A stretch of 6,029 bases of DNA from an uncultured Candidatus Udaeobacter sp. (lineage in GTDB: Bacteria; Verrucomicrobiota; Verrucomicrobiia; Chthoniobacterales; UBA10450): assembly GCA_955652715.1 (NCBI GenBank), contig CATPBS010000289.1, forward strand, positions 1 through 6,029, in the 5' to 3' direction. The notes below the pieces were generated by a model. It made no database searches and was not told where the DNA came from. It worked only from the letters and a program-made list of their open reading frames with translations. The translations under genes and the position numbers were made by a program. How positions within the stretch are numbered: position 1 is the stretch's first letter; each line of letters starts with the position of its first letter. This document shows positions 1-5,519 of this stretch, piece by piece.

Positions 1-31
1 AGAAGCGGGCGATCACGCCACATTTCGTCCA

Positions 32-907
32 ATGCCATCTCAAACTGAAATAGACAGTTTGGCTGCGGCCTTGACCGAGCAACGCAACCCGCGCTCGGAG
101 AATTTGGAGAAACTGAGTCCGCGCGAATTAGTCGAAGTTTTCATCGAGGAAGAAAAATTTGTTGAAGAAGCCTTGCGCAACGCGACGGCCGCTCTTGATC
201 AGGCGATTCAAATCGTGACTGAATCGCTGAGAAATGGCGGCCGGTTGTTTTATGTCGGGGCTGGGAGCAGCGGCCGCATTGGCGTCCTTGATGCGAGCGA
301 AATCTCGCCGACGTTTGGGGCGCCACCCGATCTTGTGCAGGGGGTCATCGCGGGCGGCGTGACTGCGCTTTATCGCAGTGCAGAAGGCGCGGAAGACGAT
401 GCAAGTGCCGGCGCATTGGCTCTGGATGAGCGCCGAATCAAACATCTCGATGCTGTAATCGGAATTTCCGCCAGCGGGAGGACCCCCTTTGTGCTCGGCG
501 CGCTAACCCGAGCAAAATCGTTAGGCGCAAAAACGATTTTGCTTACGTGCAATCCAACTGCAGCCGCGGAACGCGGGCCGGCACCAACGACACCGGCGAC
601 AGCACATGTCGATCTTGTGATCACTCTCGCGGTTGGACCTGAAATTCTAACCGGATCGACCAGGTTAAAAGCAGGAACGGCGTCAAAGATTGCGCTGAAT
701 ATCATCAGCACTGGCGCCATGGTGGCGCTTGGCAAAGTCCGGGGCAACCTAATGACCGCTCTGCACACCACCAGCAGGAAGCTCCGCGATCGCGCGGTGC
801 GGGTCGTTGCAGAGGTGGCACAATGCGATTATGCGTCCGCGCGCGAAAAGCTCGAAGCCAGCGGGTGGAATCTGCGTGATATCATAGGCGGGATTGATGA
901 AAACTAG
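32..907 (+). CDS. murQ: N-acetylmuramic acid 6-phosphate etherase (MurQ)
   Basis: Cytoplasmic enzyme of peptidoglycan recycling: it cleaves the lactyl ether of MurNAc-6-phosphate to give GlcNAc-6-phosphate and D-lactate. The 291-residue product shows the family signatures in order: LTEQRNP near residue 14, the SIS-domain phosphosugar loop GAGSSGRIGVLDASE (76-90), ISASGRTP (145-152) and GSTRLKAGTASK (208-219). Aligned by eye with E. coli MurQ, catalytic Glu83 and Glu114 correspond to Glu90 (in DASE) and Glu121 (in EGAED), both kept. Compared with E. coli there are about ten extra residues around 176-192 (Ala/Pro/Thr-rich), and the C-terminal helical part is short, with one helical unit where E. 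coli has two. The ATG at 32 gives the usual short leader before the first motif, but no Shine-Dalgarno is visible and the frame is open to the window edge, so a slightly earlier start cannot be excluded. Identification is firm. Confidence 0.95.
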   Translation: MPSQTEIDSLAAALTEQRNPRSENLEKLSPRELVEVFIEEEKFVEEALRNATAALDQAIQIVTESLRNGGRLFYVGAGSSGRIGVLDASEISPTFGAPPDLVQGVIAGGVTALYRSAEGAEDDASAGALALDERRIKHLDAVIGISASGRTPFVLGALTRAKSLGAKTILLTCNPTAAAERGPAPTTPATAHVDLVITLAVGPEILTGSTRLKAGTASKIALNIISTGAMVALGKVRGNLMTALHTTSRKLRDRAVRVVAEVAQCDYASAREKLEASGWNLRDIIGGIDEN

Positions 908-949
908 GGGTCAATGTGCGTGCGTGCGGAGCGCCCTGGCCAGAAAATT

Positions 950-955
950 TATACT
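950..955 (+). promoter_or_regulatory. Possible -10 element upstream of the small membrane genes
   Basis: TATACT lies in the 112-base gap between murQ and the 49-residue gene, within an AT-rich patch (AAAATTTATACTT) that stands out from GC-rich surroundings. A transcript from here would carry a leader of about 55-60 bases. No recognisable -35 sits 16-18 bases upstream, so this is a weak call. Confidence 0.3.
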
Positions 956-1006
956 TCGGATAAGCGCAACAGAACTGCCTCGCGCGAAGCTAGGTATGAC
1001 TTAACC

Positions 1007-1013
1007 GAAAGGA
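1007..1013 (+). promoter_or_regulatory. Shine-Dalgarno sequence for the 49-residue gene
   Basis: GAAAGGA ends six bases before the ATG at 1020. It is the clearest ribosome binding site in the window and supports translation of the mini-gene in this frame rather than the longer overlapping frame from 914. Confidence 0.6.
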
Positions 1014-1019
1014 AACCTT

Positions 1020-1169
1020 ATGCTCTGGACAATATTCGTGATCTTGCTCGTGCTCTGGCTGCTTGGGCTGGTCAGCTCCTACACGCTGGGCGGCTTCATT
1101 CACATCCTGCTGGTCATTGCGATTGTGGTGCTGATCATTCAGTTGATCTCAGGCCGGCGGCCATTGTAA
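1020..1169 (+). CDS. lmo0937-type small membrane protein (49 aa)
   Basis: A 49-residue, almost wholly hydrophobic protein. It begins MLWTIFVILLVLWLLGLV, has a short polar turn SSYTLGGF at about 19-26, a second hydrophobic stretch at about 27-43 and a basic tail SGRRPL. This is the layout and wording of the lmo0937 family (DUF5670-like), common tiny membrane proteins of unknown function in many bacteria. It has a good ribosome binding site just upstream, and its stop lies ten bases before the next small membrane gene, so the two are probably co-transcribed. A longer reading frame (914-1180) overlaps it but looks like a shadow. The family assignment is by recognition; no biochemical role is known to me, although such proteins are often found near envelope or stress genes. 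Confidence 0.85.
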   Translation: MLWTIFVILLVLWLLGLVSSYTLGGFIHILLVIAIVVLIIQLISGRRPL

Positions 1170-1179
1170 GCTCGCATTA

Positions 1180-1401
1180 ATGAAACCGGCCGGCATTGTC
1201 GGCATCATTCTCATAATCGTTGGCGTCATCTCGCTTGCGTATGGCGGTTTCACGTACACCAAGCGCGAAAAGGTGCTGGACCTCGGTCCGATTCAGGCGA
1301 CAGCGGAAAAACAGCACACAATTCCATTTCCGCCTCTTCTTGGTGGCATTTGCCTGGTCGGCGGGATCGTGCTGATAATTGTCGGCAGCCGAAAAACCTA
1401 G
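1180..1401 (+). CDS. Small two-helix membrane protein of unknown function (73 aa)
   Basis: Two hydrophobic glycine-rich helices (about residues 4-22 and 51-70) flank a 28-residue polar loop with the conserved-looking core YTKREKVLDLGPIQ followed by EKQHTIPFPP. A basic RKT ends the chain. I recall similar proteins of 70-75 residues from Verrucomicrobiota and Acidobacteriota, usually called hypothetical or DUF3185-like; I am unsure of the Pfam name and no function is known to me. No Shine-Dalgarno is visible before the ATG, but the gene starts ten bases after the stop of the 49-residue gene, which fits translational coupling. It ends head-on against htrA: its TAG stop overlaps the protease stop on the other strand. 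Confidence 0.75.
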   Translation: MKPAGIVGIILIIVGVISLAYGGFTYTKREKVLDLGPIQATAEKQHTIPFPPLLGGICLVGGIVLIIVGSRKT

Positions 1402-2858
1402 CCACCCGCTTTTAGCACGGCGAAAGTTTTCGTGCCTTTGCGATCAAGGTACAGGAGGACTCCGCGTTTCGGATCAGCCTGATTGAGCGCTTCACGGAAG
1501 GATTGCACGTTCGTGACGGGTTTCCCGTCCACTTCTGTAATGACATCTTCGCGCTGAATGTCTTGCGCCGCTGCGATACTGTTGTCTTCGACGCCTGTTA
1601 CAACCACGCCTTGAACTGGAAGGTGCAGCCGTTCGGCAACGTCCTTTGTCAATTCCTGCACCTGCAACCCAAACTTGCCGACATCTTGGCGCCTTGGCTG
1701 AGCTGGCTGGACGGGTTCATTTGACGCTCGCGTGATCTCGTTAGGCAATTCGCCCGTTTTGACTGGCACTCTTATGGTTTGACCTTTGCGCCAAACTGTG
1801 ACCTCCACCTTTTGGCCGATTTTCTTTTTCAAAATCTCATGCTGAAGTTGCGAGTCGGAATCGATGGACGTTCCATCGACGTGGGTGATTAGATCGAAGG
1901 GCCGCAAATCGCTTTTTGAAGCAGGCGCATCGGCTTCAATTGTGCGCACCACGACGCCTTTATCGGCGCCTTTAAACAAATCCCGGATCGTTGGGTCATC
2001 ACCGAGGGTCTCGATGCGAATGCCCAGCCATGGGCGCACAATCTTGTGCCCTGCGACCAGTTCGGCGCCGATTTCCTTTGCCATGTTAATTGGAATCGCA
2101 AACCCCAGCCCGCGGTTCATGCCGTTGATCAGCGTGTTCATCCCAACCACTTTGCCGTCGATGTCGCACAGCGGGCCACCACTATTACCCGGATTAATCG
2201 AGGCGTCGGTCTGCAAATAATCCGAAATTGAGTAGACGCCTGTCTGAAGCAATTTGCTTCGGCCTTTGCCGCTGATTACGCCGTAAGTGAATGTGTAGTC
2301 GAGCTTGAACGGCGCACCGATCGCAAACGCAAATTGCCCAACCCGCACAGCGTCGCTGTCACCAAGCTGGACGACCGGCAAATCTTTCGCCTCGATCTTA
2401 ATGACAGCGATATCGGTTTTCTCATCGGTGCCCACAACCGCTCCCGGAAAATTCCGCCCGTCTCTCAATTTCACGTCGATCTTGTCTGCACCTTCGACCA
2501 CGTGAAAGTTCGTGAAGATGTAGCCATCGGGACGCACGATAAAACCAGAGCCTTCGCTTTGGACCGGACGCAACCCACCGGGATTTCGTCGCGGATTGTT
2601 GTCATCCGGCGGTCCTTGAAAGAACAGGTCGTCGAGCGGCGAGCTTTCACTGACCTCGTTCTTCTTAGAAATCTCAATGATGACAACGCTCGGCGCCACG
2701 GTTTCGAAGACTTTTGCGAAAGCGTTGTTCAATTGGTGAACCACGTCCTTGCCTGCTTCCGCCGCAGCAGCAGGAACGGTGAAAGTGGGGATGGCCTCAG
2801 GTTGCGCCGCAAACGATGTACTGAGTGCAACGCATAAGGTCAAAATGGATACACGCAT
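1398..2858 (-). CDS. HtrA/Do-family periplasmic serine protease with two PDZ domains
   Basis: Secreted protease/chaperone that handles misfolded envelope proteins. The 486-residue product starts with a short signal peptide (MRVSILTLCVALSTSFAA, cleavage likely after residue 18). A trypsin-like domain spans about 45-265 with the full triad: His119 in TNFHVV, Asp149 in KTDIAV and Ser226 in GNSGGP. PDZ1 covers about 275-368 and PDZ2 about 395-485, joined by a Pro/Gln-rich linker near 380-390. Length and order match Do/DegP-type proteases. The frame is open upstream to 3137, but that extension lacks any hydrophobic leader, would cover the start of the divergent gene and has no internal Met; the Met at 2858 sits directly before the signal peptide, so I chose it. 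No Shine-Dalgarno is visible. DegP, DegQ and MucD cannot be told apart here, so I give no symbol. Confidence 0.94.
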   Translation of the reverse strand: MRVSILTLCVALSTSFAAQPEAIPTFTVPAAAAEAGKDVVHQLNNAFAKVFETVAPSVVIIEISKKNEVSESSPLDDLFFQGPPDDNNPRRNPGGLRPVQSEGSGFIVRPDGYIFTNFHVVEGADKIDVKLRDGRNFPGAVVGTDEKTDIAVIKIEAKDLPVVQLGDSDAVRVGQFAFAIGAPFKLDYTFTYGVISGKGRSKLLQTGVYSISDYLQTDASINPGNSGGPLCDIDGKVVGMNTLINGMNRGLGFAIPINMAKEIGAELVAGHKIVRPWLGIRIETLGDDPTIRDLFKGADKGVVVRTIEADAPASKSDLRPFDLITHVDGTSIDSDSQLQHEILKKKIGQKVEVTVWRKGQTIRVPVKTGELPNEITRASNEPVQPAQPRRQDVGKFGLQVQELTKDVAERLHLPVQGVVVTGVEDNSIAAAQDIQREDVITEVDGKPVTNVQSFREALNQADPKRGVLLYLDRKGTKTFAVLKAGG

Positions 2859-2978
2859 GGGTTGGAATTTGGACAGCACCGAACATGCAACGTTCAACTG
2901 GATCCGTCCAATCCCTGCTTGCTCAAAAGCACCCTCTCCGTTCAGTCCCAGCAGTGCTGCATTCCTTGACGAAGCACG

Positions 2979-2984
2979 TATAAT
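2979..2984 (+). promoter_or_regulatory. Consensus -10 box for the ankyrin/L,D-transpeptidase gene
   Basis: A perfect TATAAT lies 19 bases before the ATG at 3004, in the 145-base divergent gap (2859-3003) between htrA and this gene. Transcription would begin near 2991 and give a leader of only about a dozen bases, which fits a gene with no Shine-Dalgarno. The -35 position (about 2956-2961, GCTGCA) is poor. A TTGACG at 2966-2971 is too close to pair with it. I saw no comparably good promoter on the minus strand for htrA. Confidence 0.45.
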
Positions 2985-3003
2985 TTCTGGCCCAACCCTG
3001 TTT

Positions 3004-4296
3004 ATGCGCGAGTTCAAGAGGCAATTCGTCTTTGGGGCAGGCGTTGTACTTTTGATATTGTTTTGGGCGATAGCGGTTGGCCCCGAGCCGCCCGCGCGCA
3101 TTTCCGTCTCGCCCGGAGAACTGGTTCGGGCTGTCACGATTCAGCGCGATTCGCTCATCGACTTGTACTTAATCGAACGCGTCGATCCAAACGGACGCGA
3201 TGCGCAAGGGCGCACGCCGCTGTTGATCGCAACATCGCAACAGGATTGGAAAACGGCGCGCCGGCTCGTTGACGCCGGTGCCTTGGTTGATCTTGCCGAT
3301 ACCAACGGTTTTACACCCCTCATGGCGGCAGCGATGCATGGCAATCTCGAGACGTTCCGCTTGCTTGTCGTGCGTACTGCCGATCTCCATTCAGAAGCGC
3401 GGACCAAAGACGGGCGCGACCTTCTGGGAATGGCACTCGACGGCGGTAATCCGGAGATCATCAAAACTGTCGTAGAACGCTTACCGCCTGCATCGCAGTG
3501 GACGACAAGTACGCGGCGTGCTCTGAACGCAGGGCTGCAAGCGGGAAACAAGGAGCAAATCCGATTGCTCCTTGGCAAACATTCAGCGCCGCCCACGCCT
3601 GAGGGTAAGAACGTGCCGTTTCTTGCCTATTACATTGCGGGAAACAACACCTCTCTTTTCAGCACGCTCCTGGCTAGTGGGGCCGATCCGAACACCGTTC
3701 TTCCATCTCGCTGTGGCAACCATTTTCTGGCGTTGCTCTCATCGAAAGCGCTTCGCAGCTACGTGGAAGAAGACAGAAACCTTACCGTCGTGATGCTTGC
3801 CGCAGGACTTGGACAGGACGATTACCTGCGCGCTCTCCTCGATAAAGGTGCCAACCGGAATCGACTAACGAGCCGGGACAAGATGTCTGCGTTGGATATT
3901 GCCGCAGAGACTGGTCACTGGCGAGCTGCACAAATTCTTCTCGGCGGCGGACCATCGCCGGATCGCTTGCGTCTCGAAATTTCTCTCGCTTTGCAACGGG
4001 TCGCCCTCGTTAAGAACGGCGTGCCAGTGTATCGCACGCAATGCTCGACTGGCCGAGCAGGTTATTCGACGAAAAGGGGCGAATTTGTGATCACCAATAA
4101 GGAACGAAACCATCGTTCCACCATTTACCATGTGGACATGCCGTATTTCATGCGGCTCAGCTGTCTTGATTTTGGAATGCACGCGGGCTACGTGCCGAAT
4201 TACCCCGCATCACACGGCTGCATTCGACTGCCTGAGGAAGCTGCTCGCAAATTCTTCTCCGAACTTCCGGTCGGCACCCTTGTGACGGTGCAATAA
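3004..4296 (+). CDS. Ankyrin-repeat protein with C-terminal L,D-transpeptidase (YkuD) domain
   Basis: The 430-residue protein has a basic start (MREFKRQ) and a hydrophobic segment at about 8-25, a signal anchor or signal peptide that places the rest in the periplasm. Residues about 40-315 hold degenerate ankyrin repeats, clearest at 69-97 (GRTPLLIA), 101-128 (NGFTPLMAAAMHGNLE), 207-230 (ending SGADPN), 260-284 (LTVVMLAAG, DKGAN) and 293-315 (SALDIAAETGHW). Residues about 322-430 form a YkuD-type L,D-transpeptidase domain: QRVALVKNGVPVYRT, STGRAGYSTKRGEF, then GMHAGYVPNYPASHGCIRLP with His393, His404, catalytic Cys406 and Arg408. Such domains make or edit meso-DAP cross-links or attach proteins to peptidoglycan. 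The ankyrin part may bind a protein partner (inference). The frame is open back to 2749, but Met at 3004 directly precedes the anchor and follows a TATAAT, so I start there. The gene is divergent from htrA. Domain calls are firm; substrate is unknown. Confidence 0.9.
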   Translation: MREFKRQFVFGAGVVLLILFWAIAVGPEPPARISVSPGELVRAVTIQRDSLIDLYLIERVDPNGRDAQGRTPLLIATSQQDWKTARRLVDAGALVDLADTNGFTPLMAAAMHGNLETFRLLVVRTADLHSEARTKDGRDLLGMALDGGNPEIIKTVVERLPPASQWTTSTRRALNAGLQAGNKEQIRLLLGKHSAPPTPEGKNVPFLAYYIAGNNTSLFSTLLASGADPNTVLPSRCGNHFLALLSSKALRSYVEEDRNLTVVMLAAGLGQDDYLRALLDKGANRNRLTSRDKMSALDIAAETGHWRAAQILLGGGPSPDRLRLEISLALQRVALVKNGVPVYRTQCSTGRAGYSTKRGEFVITNKERNHRSTIYHVDMPYFMRLSCLDFGMHAGYVPNYPASHGCIRLPEEAARKFFSELPVGTLVTVQ

Positions 4297-4334
4297 GGCG
4301 ACGGCGATCGCCTGCCCGAAATCCGACGTCGCGG

Positions 4335-4356
4335 AGAGAGCGTCTCTGATTTCTTT
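4335..4356 (+). terminator. Weak candidate terminator after the ankyrin/transpeptidase gene
   Basis: AGAGA-GCG-TCTCT forms a five-pair, three-base-loop hairpin followed by GATTTCTTT. The stem is short and AT-rich and the T run is broken, so it may be chance. A second small palindrome lies just before it at 4296-4313 (AGGCGA, six-base loop, TCGCCT), overlapping the stop codon and with no T run. The rest of the 135-base gap 4297-4431 shows nothing I recognise. Confidence 0.25.
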
Positions 4357-4431
4357 GAATCCAAACTGTGCCTTGCGGCATCTCAATGGAATCGTATGGA
4401 AACACACAATTTCCGAGCGGGATCCTTTATT

Positions 4432-4810
4432 ATGATGAACGAGAATGCGGTGGCGGCGAAGGTTTCGCCCGCCACGTGGATCGGACTCTTCCTCTCATTA
4501 TCCGCGATGGTCGTGATTCGCCAGGCGTTCGCGTTCTTTGTGCCCGAAATCACGTTTGCCTCGGCAATCCTAAAGGAAACGCTGATCTGGGCGAGCGCAG
4601 CCGCTCTCCTACTGATTATCCGGCGCGGCGAACGTTTGCCGATGCGCTCTATCGGCCTCGGCACCGCTCTGGTGGATGTCGATTTTATGGGGCCTCGTAA
4701 TCGCTATTGTATCGGCAGCAGTCGTCGGCGGCTTGGCTTATCTCACTGGCTACGGCCACGGCTTGGTCGACTTTGTTGCCAACGTACTGCCCAAATTGTT
4801 CTCCTTGTGA
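4432..4810 (+). pseudogene. Remnant of a CPBP-family intramembrane metalloprotease: frameshifted, catalytic core missing
   Basis: From the Met at 4432 (or 4396) the frame reads as a membrane-protein N-terminus: TWIGLFLSLSAMVVIRQAF, then EITFASAILKETLIWASAAA, then GERLPMRSIGLGT. I recognise this as the N-terminal part of CPBP (CAAX-like) proteases. Near 4663-4670 the sensible reading moves to another frame, as if one base had been inserted, and continues WWMSILWGLVIAIVSAAVVG, LAYLTGYGHGLVDFVANV, LPKLFSL, then TGA at 4808-4810. The tail HGLVDFVANVLPKLF resembles the extreme C-terminus of the same family, so about 100 residues with the EExxxR and other metal-binding motifs appear deleted at about 4754-4762. 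Without correction the first frame runs to 4869 as an arginine/cysteine-rich nonsense tail. A working protease is excluded; an intentional short membrane protein is less likely. Family assignment is from memory. Confidence 0.7.
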
Positions 4811-4819
4811 TCCAAGTCT

Positions 4820-4847
4820 CCACGCGGGTTTCCACGCGCGGGTTTTT
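4820..4847 (+). terminator. GC-rich imperfect tandem repeat ending in T5, possible terminator
   Basis: CCACGCGGGTTT is followed at once by CCACGCGCGGGTTTTT, ten bases after the remnant gene's TGA. The two copies can pair through CGCG (4823-4826 with 4835-4838) plus flanking CC/GG across an A-C mismatch, with an eight-base loop, and T5 follows. This could be a Rho-independent terminator between the remnant and the hydrolase, or simply a duplicated dozen bases. The rest of 4811-4911 shows nothing else clear. Confidence 0.35.
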
Positions 4848-4911
4848 GAAAAGCTTTCAGAGCCGCTGAGTAAGGGGTAGGCTTCGCAGCTTACGAGACG
4901 AGTTACAAGGA

Positions 4912-5508
4912 ATGGCACCATTGTTCTTGTTTGCTCCAGGCGCAGGAGCGCCTTCGTCGCATCCTTGGATGCAAGATTGGAAAAAGCGTTTGTCTGGAAT
5001 CGGCGCCGTCGAGACTTTCGATTACGACTACATGCGCGAGGGCCGAAAACGACCTGATCCCTTACCGAAATTGATCGCCGCGCATCGAAAAGCATTACAC
5101 AGGGCGCGAGAGCGACATCGCGATGAATCAACAATCCTAATTGGCAAGAGCATGGGCGGCCGCGTTGGATGTCATTTATCACTCGAAGAAAAGGTGGACG
5201 GATTAGTTTGCCTTGGATACCCGCTCTGTGCGATGGGCGACCGCACAAAACTCCGCGATCAAGCTTTGCGCGCCCTCACGACGCCGATCCTTTTTGTGCA
5301 GGGCACGCGCGACTCGCTTTGCCCATTGGACCTTTTGGAGCGCATTCGCACCGAAATGGATGCGCCAAGCTTTTTGCATCTCGTTGGGGGCGGCGACCAC
5401 TCTTTGCGCATCCCCAAACGCGAGCTTGAGCAAGCAGGCGAAACGCAGAGGGGTATCAATGAAACAATTCTCAAAGAGATCGCTGCATTTGTTGACGAGC
5501 AGTCGTGA
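4912..5508 (+). CDS. KANL3/Tex30-like alpha/beta hydrolase
   Basis: A 198-residue cytoplasmic alpha/beta hydrolase of the compact type related to eukaryotic KANL3 and Tex30. Features in order: first strand and oxyanion region LFLFAPGAGAPSSHPWM (4-20); nucleophile elbow GKSMGGR with Ser80; GYPL (102-105); acid site VQGTRDSLCP with Asp134; and GGDHSL with His163. The triad Ser80-Asp134-His163 is therefore complete, and there is no signal peptide or lid domain. The start at 4912 is needed because the first beta strand follows at once; AAGGA abuts the ATG with no spacer, so the ribosome binding site is poor. The gene ends 11 bases before the potassium channel start on the same strand, suggesting co-transcription. 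Family membership is confident; the substrate of bacterial members is not known to me, and esterase activity is only an expectation from the fold. Confidence 0.88.
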   Translation: MAPLFLFAPGAGAPSSHPWMQDWKKRLSGIGAVETFDYDYMREGRKRPDPLPKLIAAHRKALHRARERHRDESTILIGKSMGGRVGCHLSLEEKVDGLVCLGYPLCAMGDRTKLRDQALRALTTPILFVQGTRDSLCPLDLLERIRTEMDAPSFLHLVGGGDHSLRIPKRELEQAGETQRGINETILKEIAAFVDEQS

Positions 5509-5519
5509 CCGCAGATTAG

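Noticed and set aside
1..53. Possible tail of an upstream gene (frames ending in stops at 46-48 and 51-53)
   Set aside because: Only about 15 residues are available in either frame and neither is recognisable, so no gene can be supported.
914..1180. 88-codon open frame between murQ and the small membrane genes
   Set aside because: Its product has no recognisable features, it has no ribosome binding site, and it overlaps the well-supported 49-residue gene in a different frame.
1889..2505. Several open frames antisense to or in other frames of htrA
   Set aside because: All lie inside the protease coding region, have no family features, and follow from codon bias in the real gene.
2749..3003. 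Upstream extension of the ankyrin/transpeptidase frame to a Met at 2749
   Set aside because: It would overlap htrA and place 85 unremarkable residues before the membrane anchor. The Met at 3004 is directly before the anchor and downstream of a TATAAT.
2859..3137. Upstream extension of the htrA frame to a Met at 3137
   Set aside because: The added 93 residues are low-complexity, lack a leader, overlap the divergent gene, and would bury the clear signal peptide that starts at 2858.
4304..4313. Palindrome around GCGATCGC, like a HIP1-type motif
   Set aside because: A single copy next to a stop codon; I see no repeated use in the window, so chance is the simplest explanation.
4368..4700. 110-codon plus-strand frame over the CPBP remnant
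   Set aside because: The product is a compositionally odd shadow of the membrane-protein frame and shows no membrane segments.
4685..5248. 187-codon minus-strand frame
   Set aside because: It is antisense to the hydrolase and the CPBP remnant, both of which have clear family motifs. The minus-strand product shows no motif or plausible domain.
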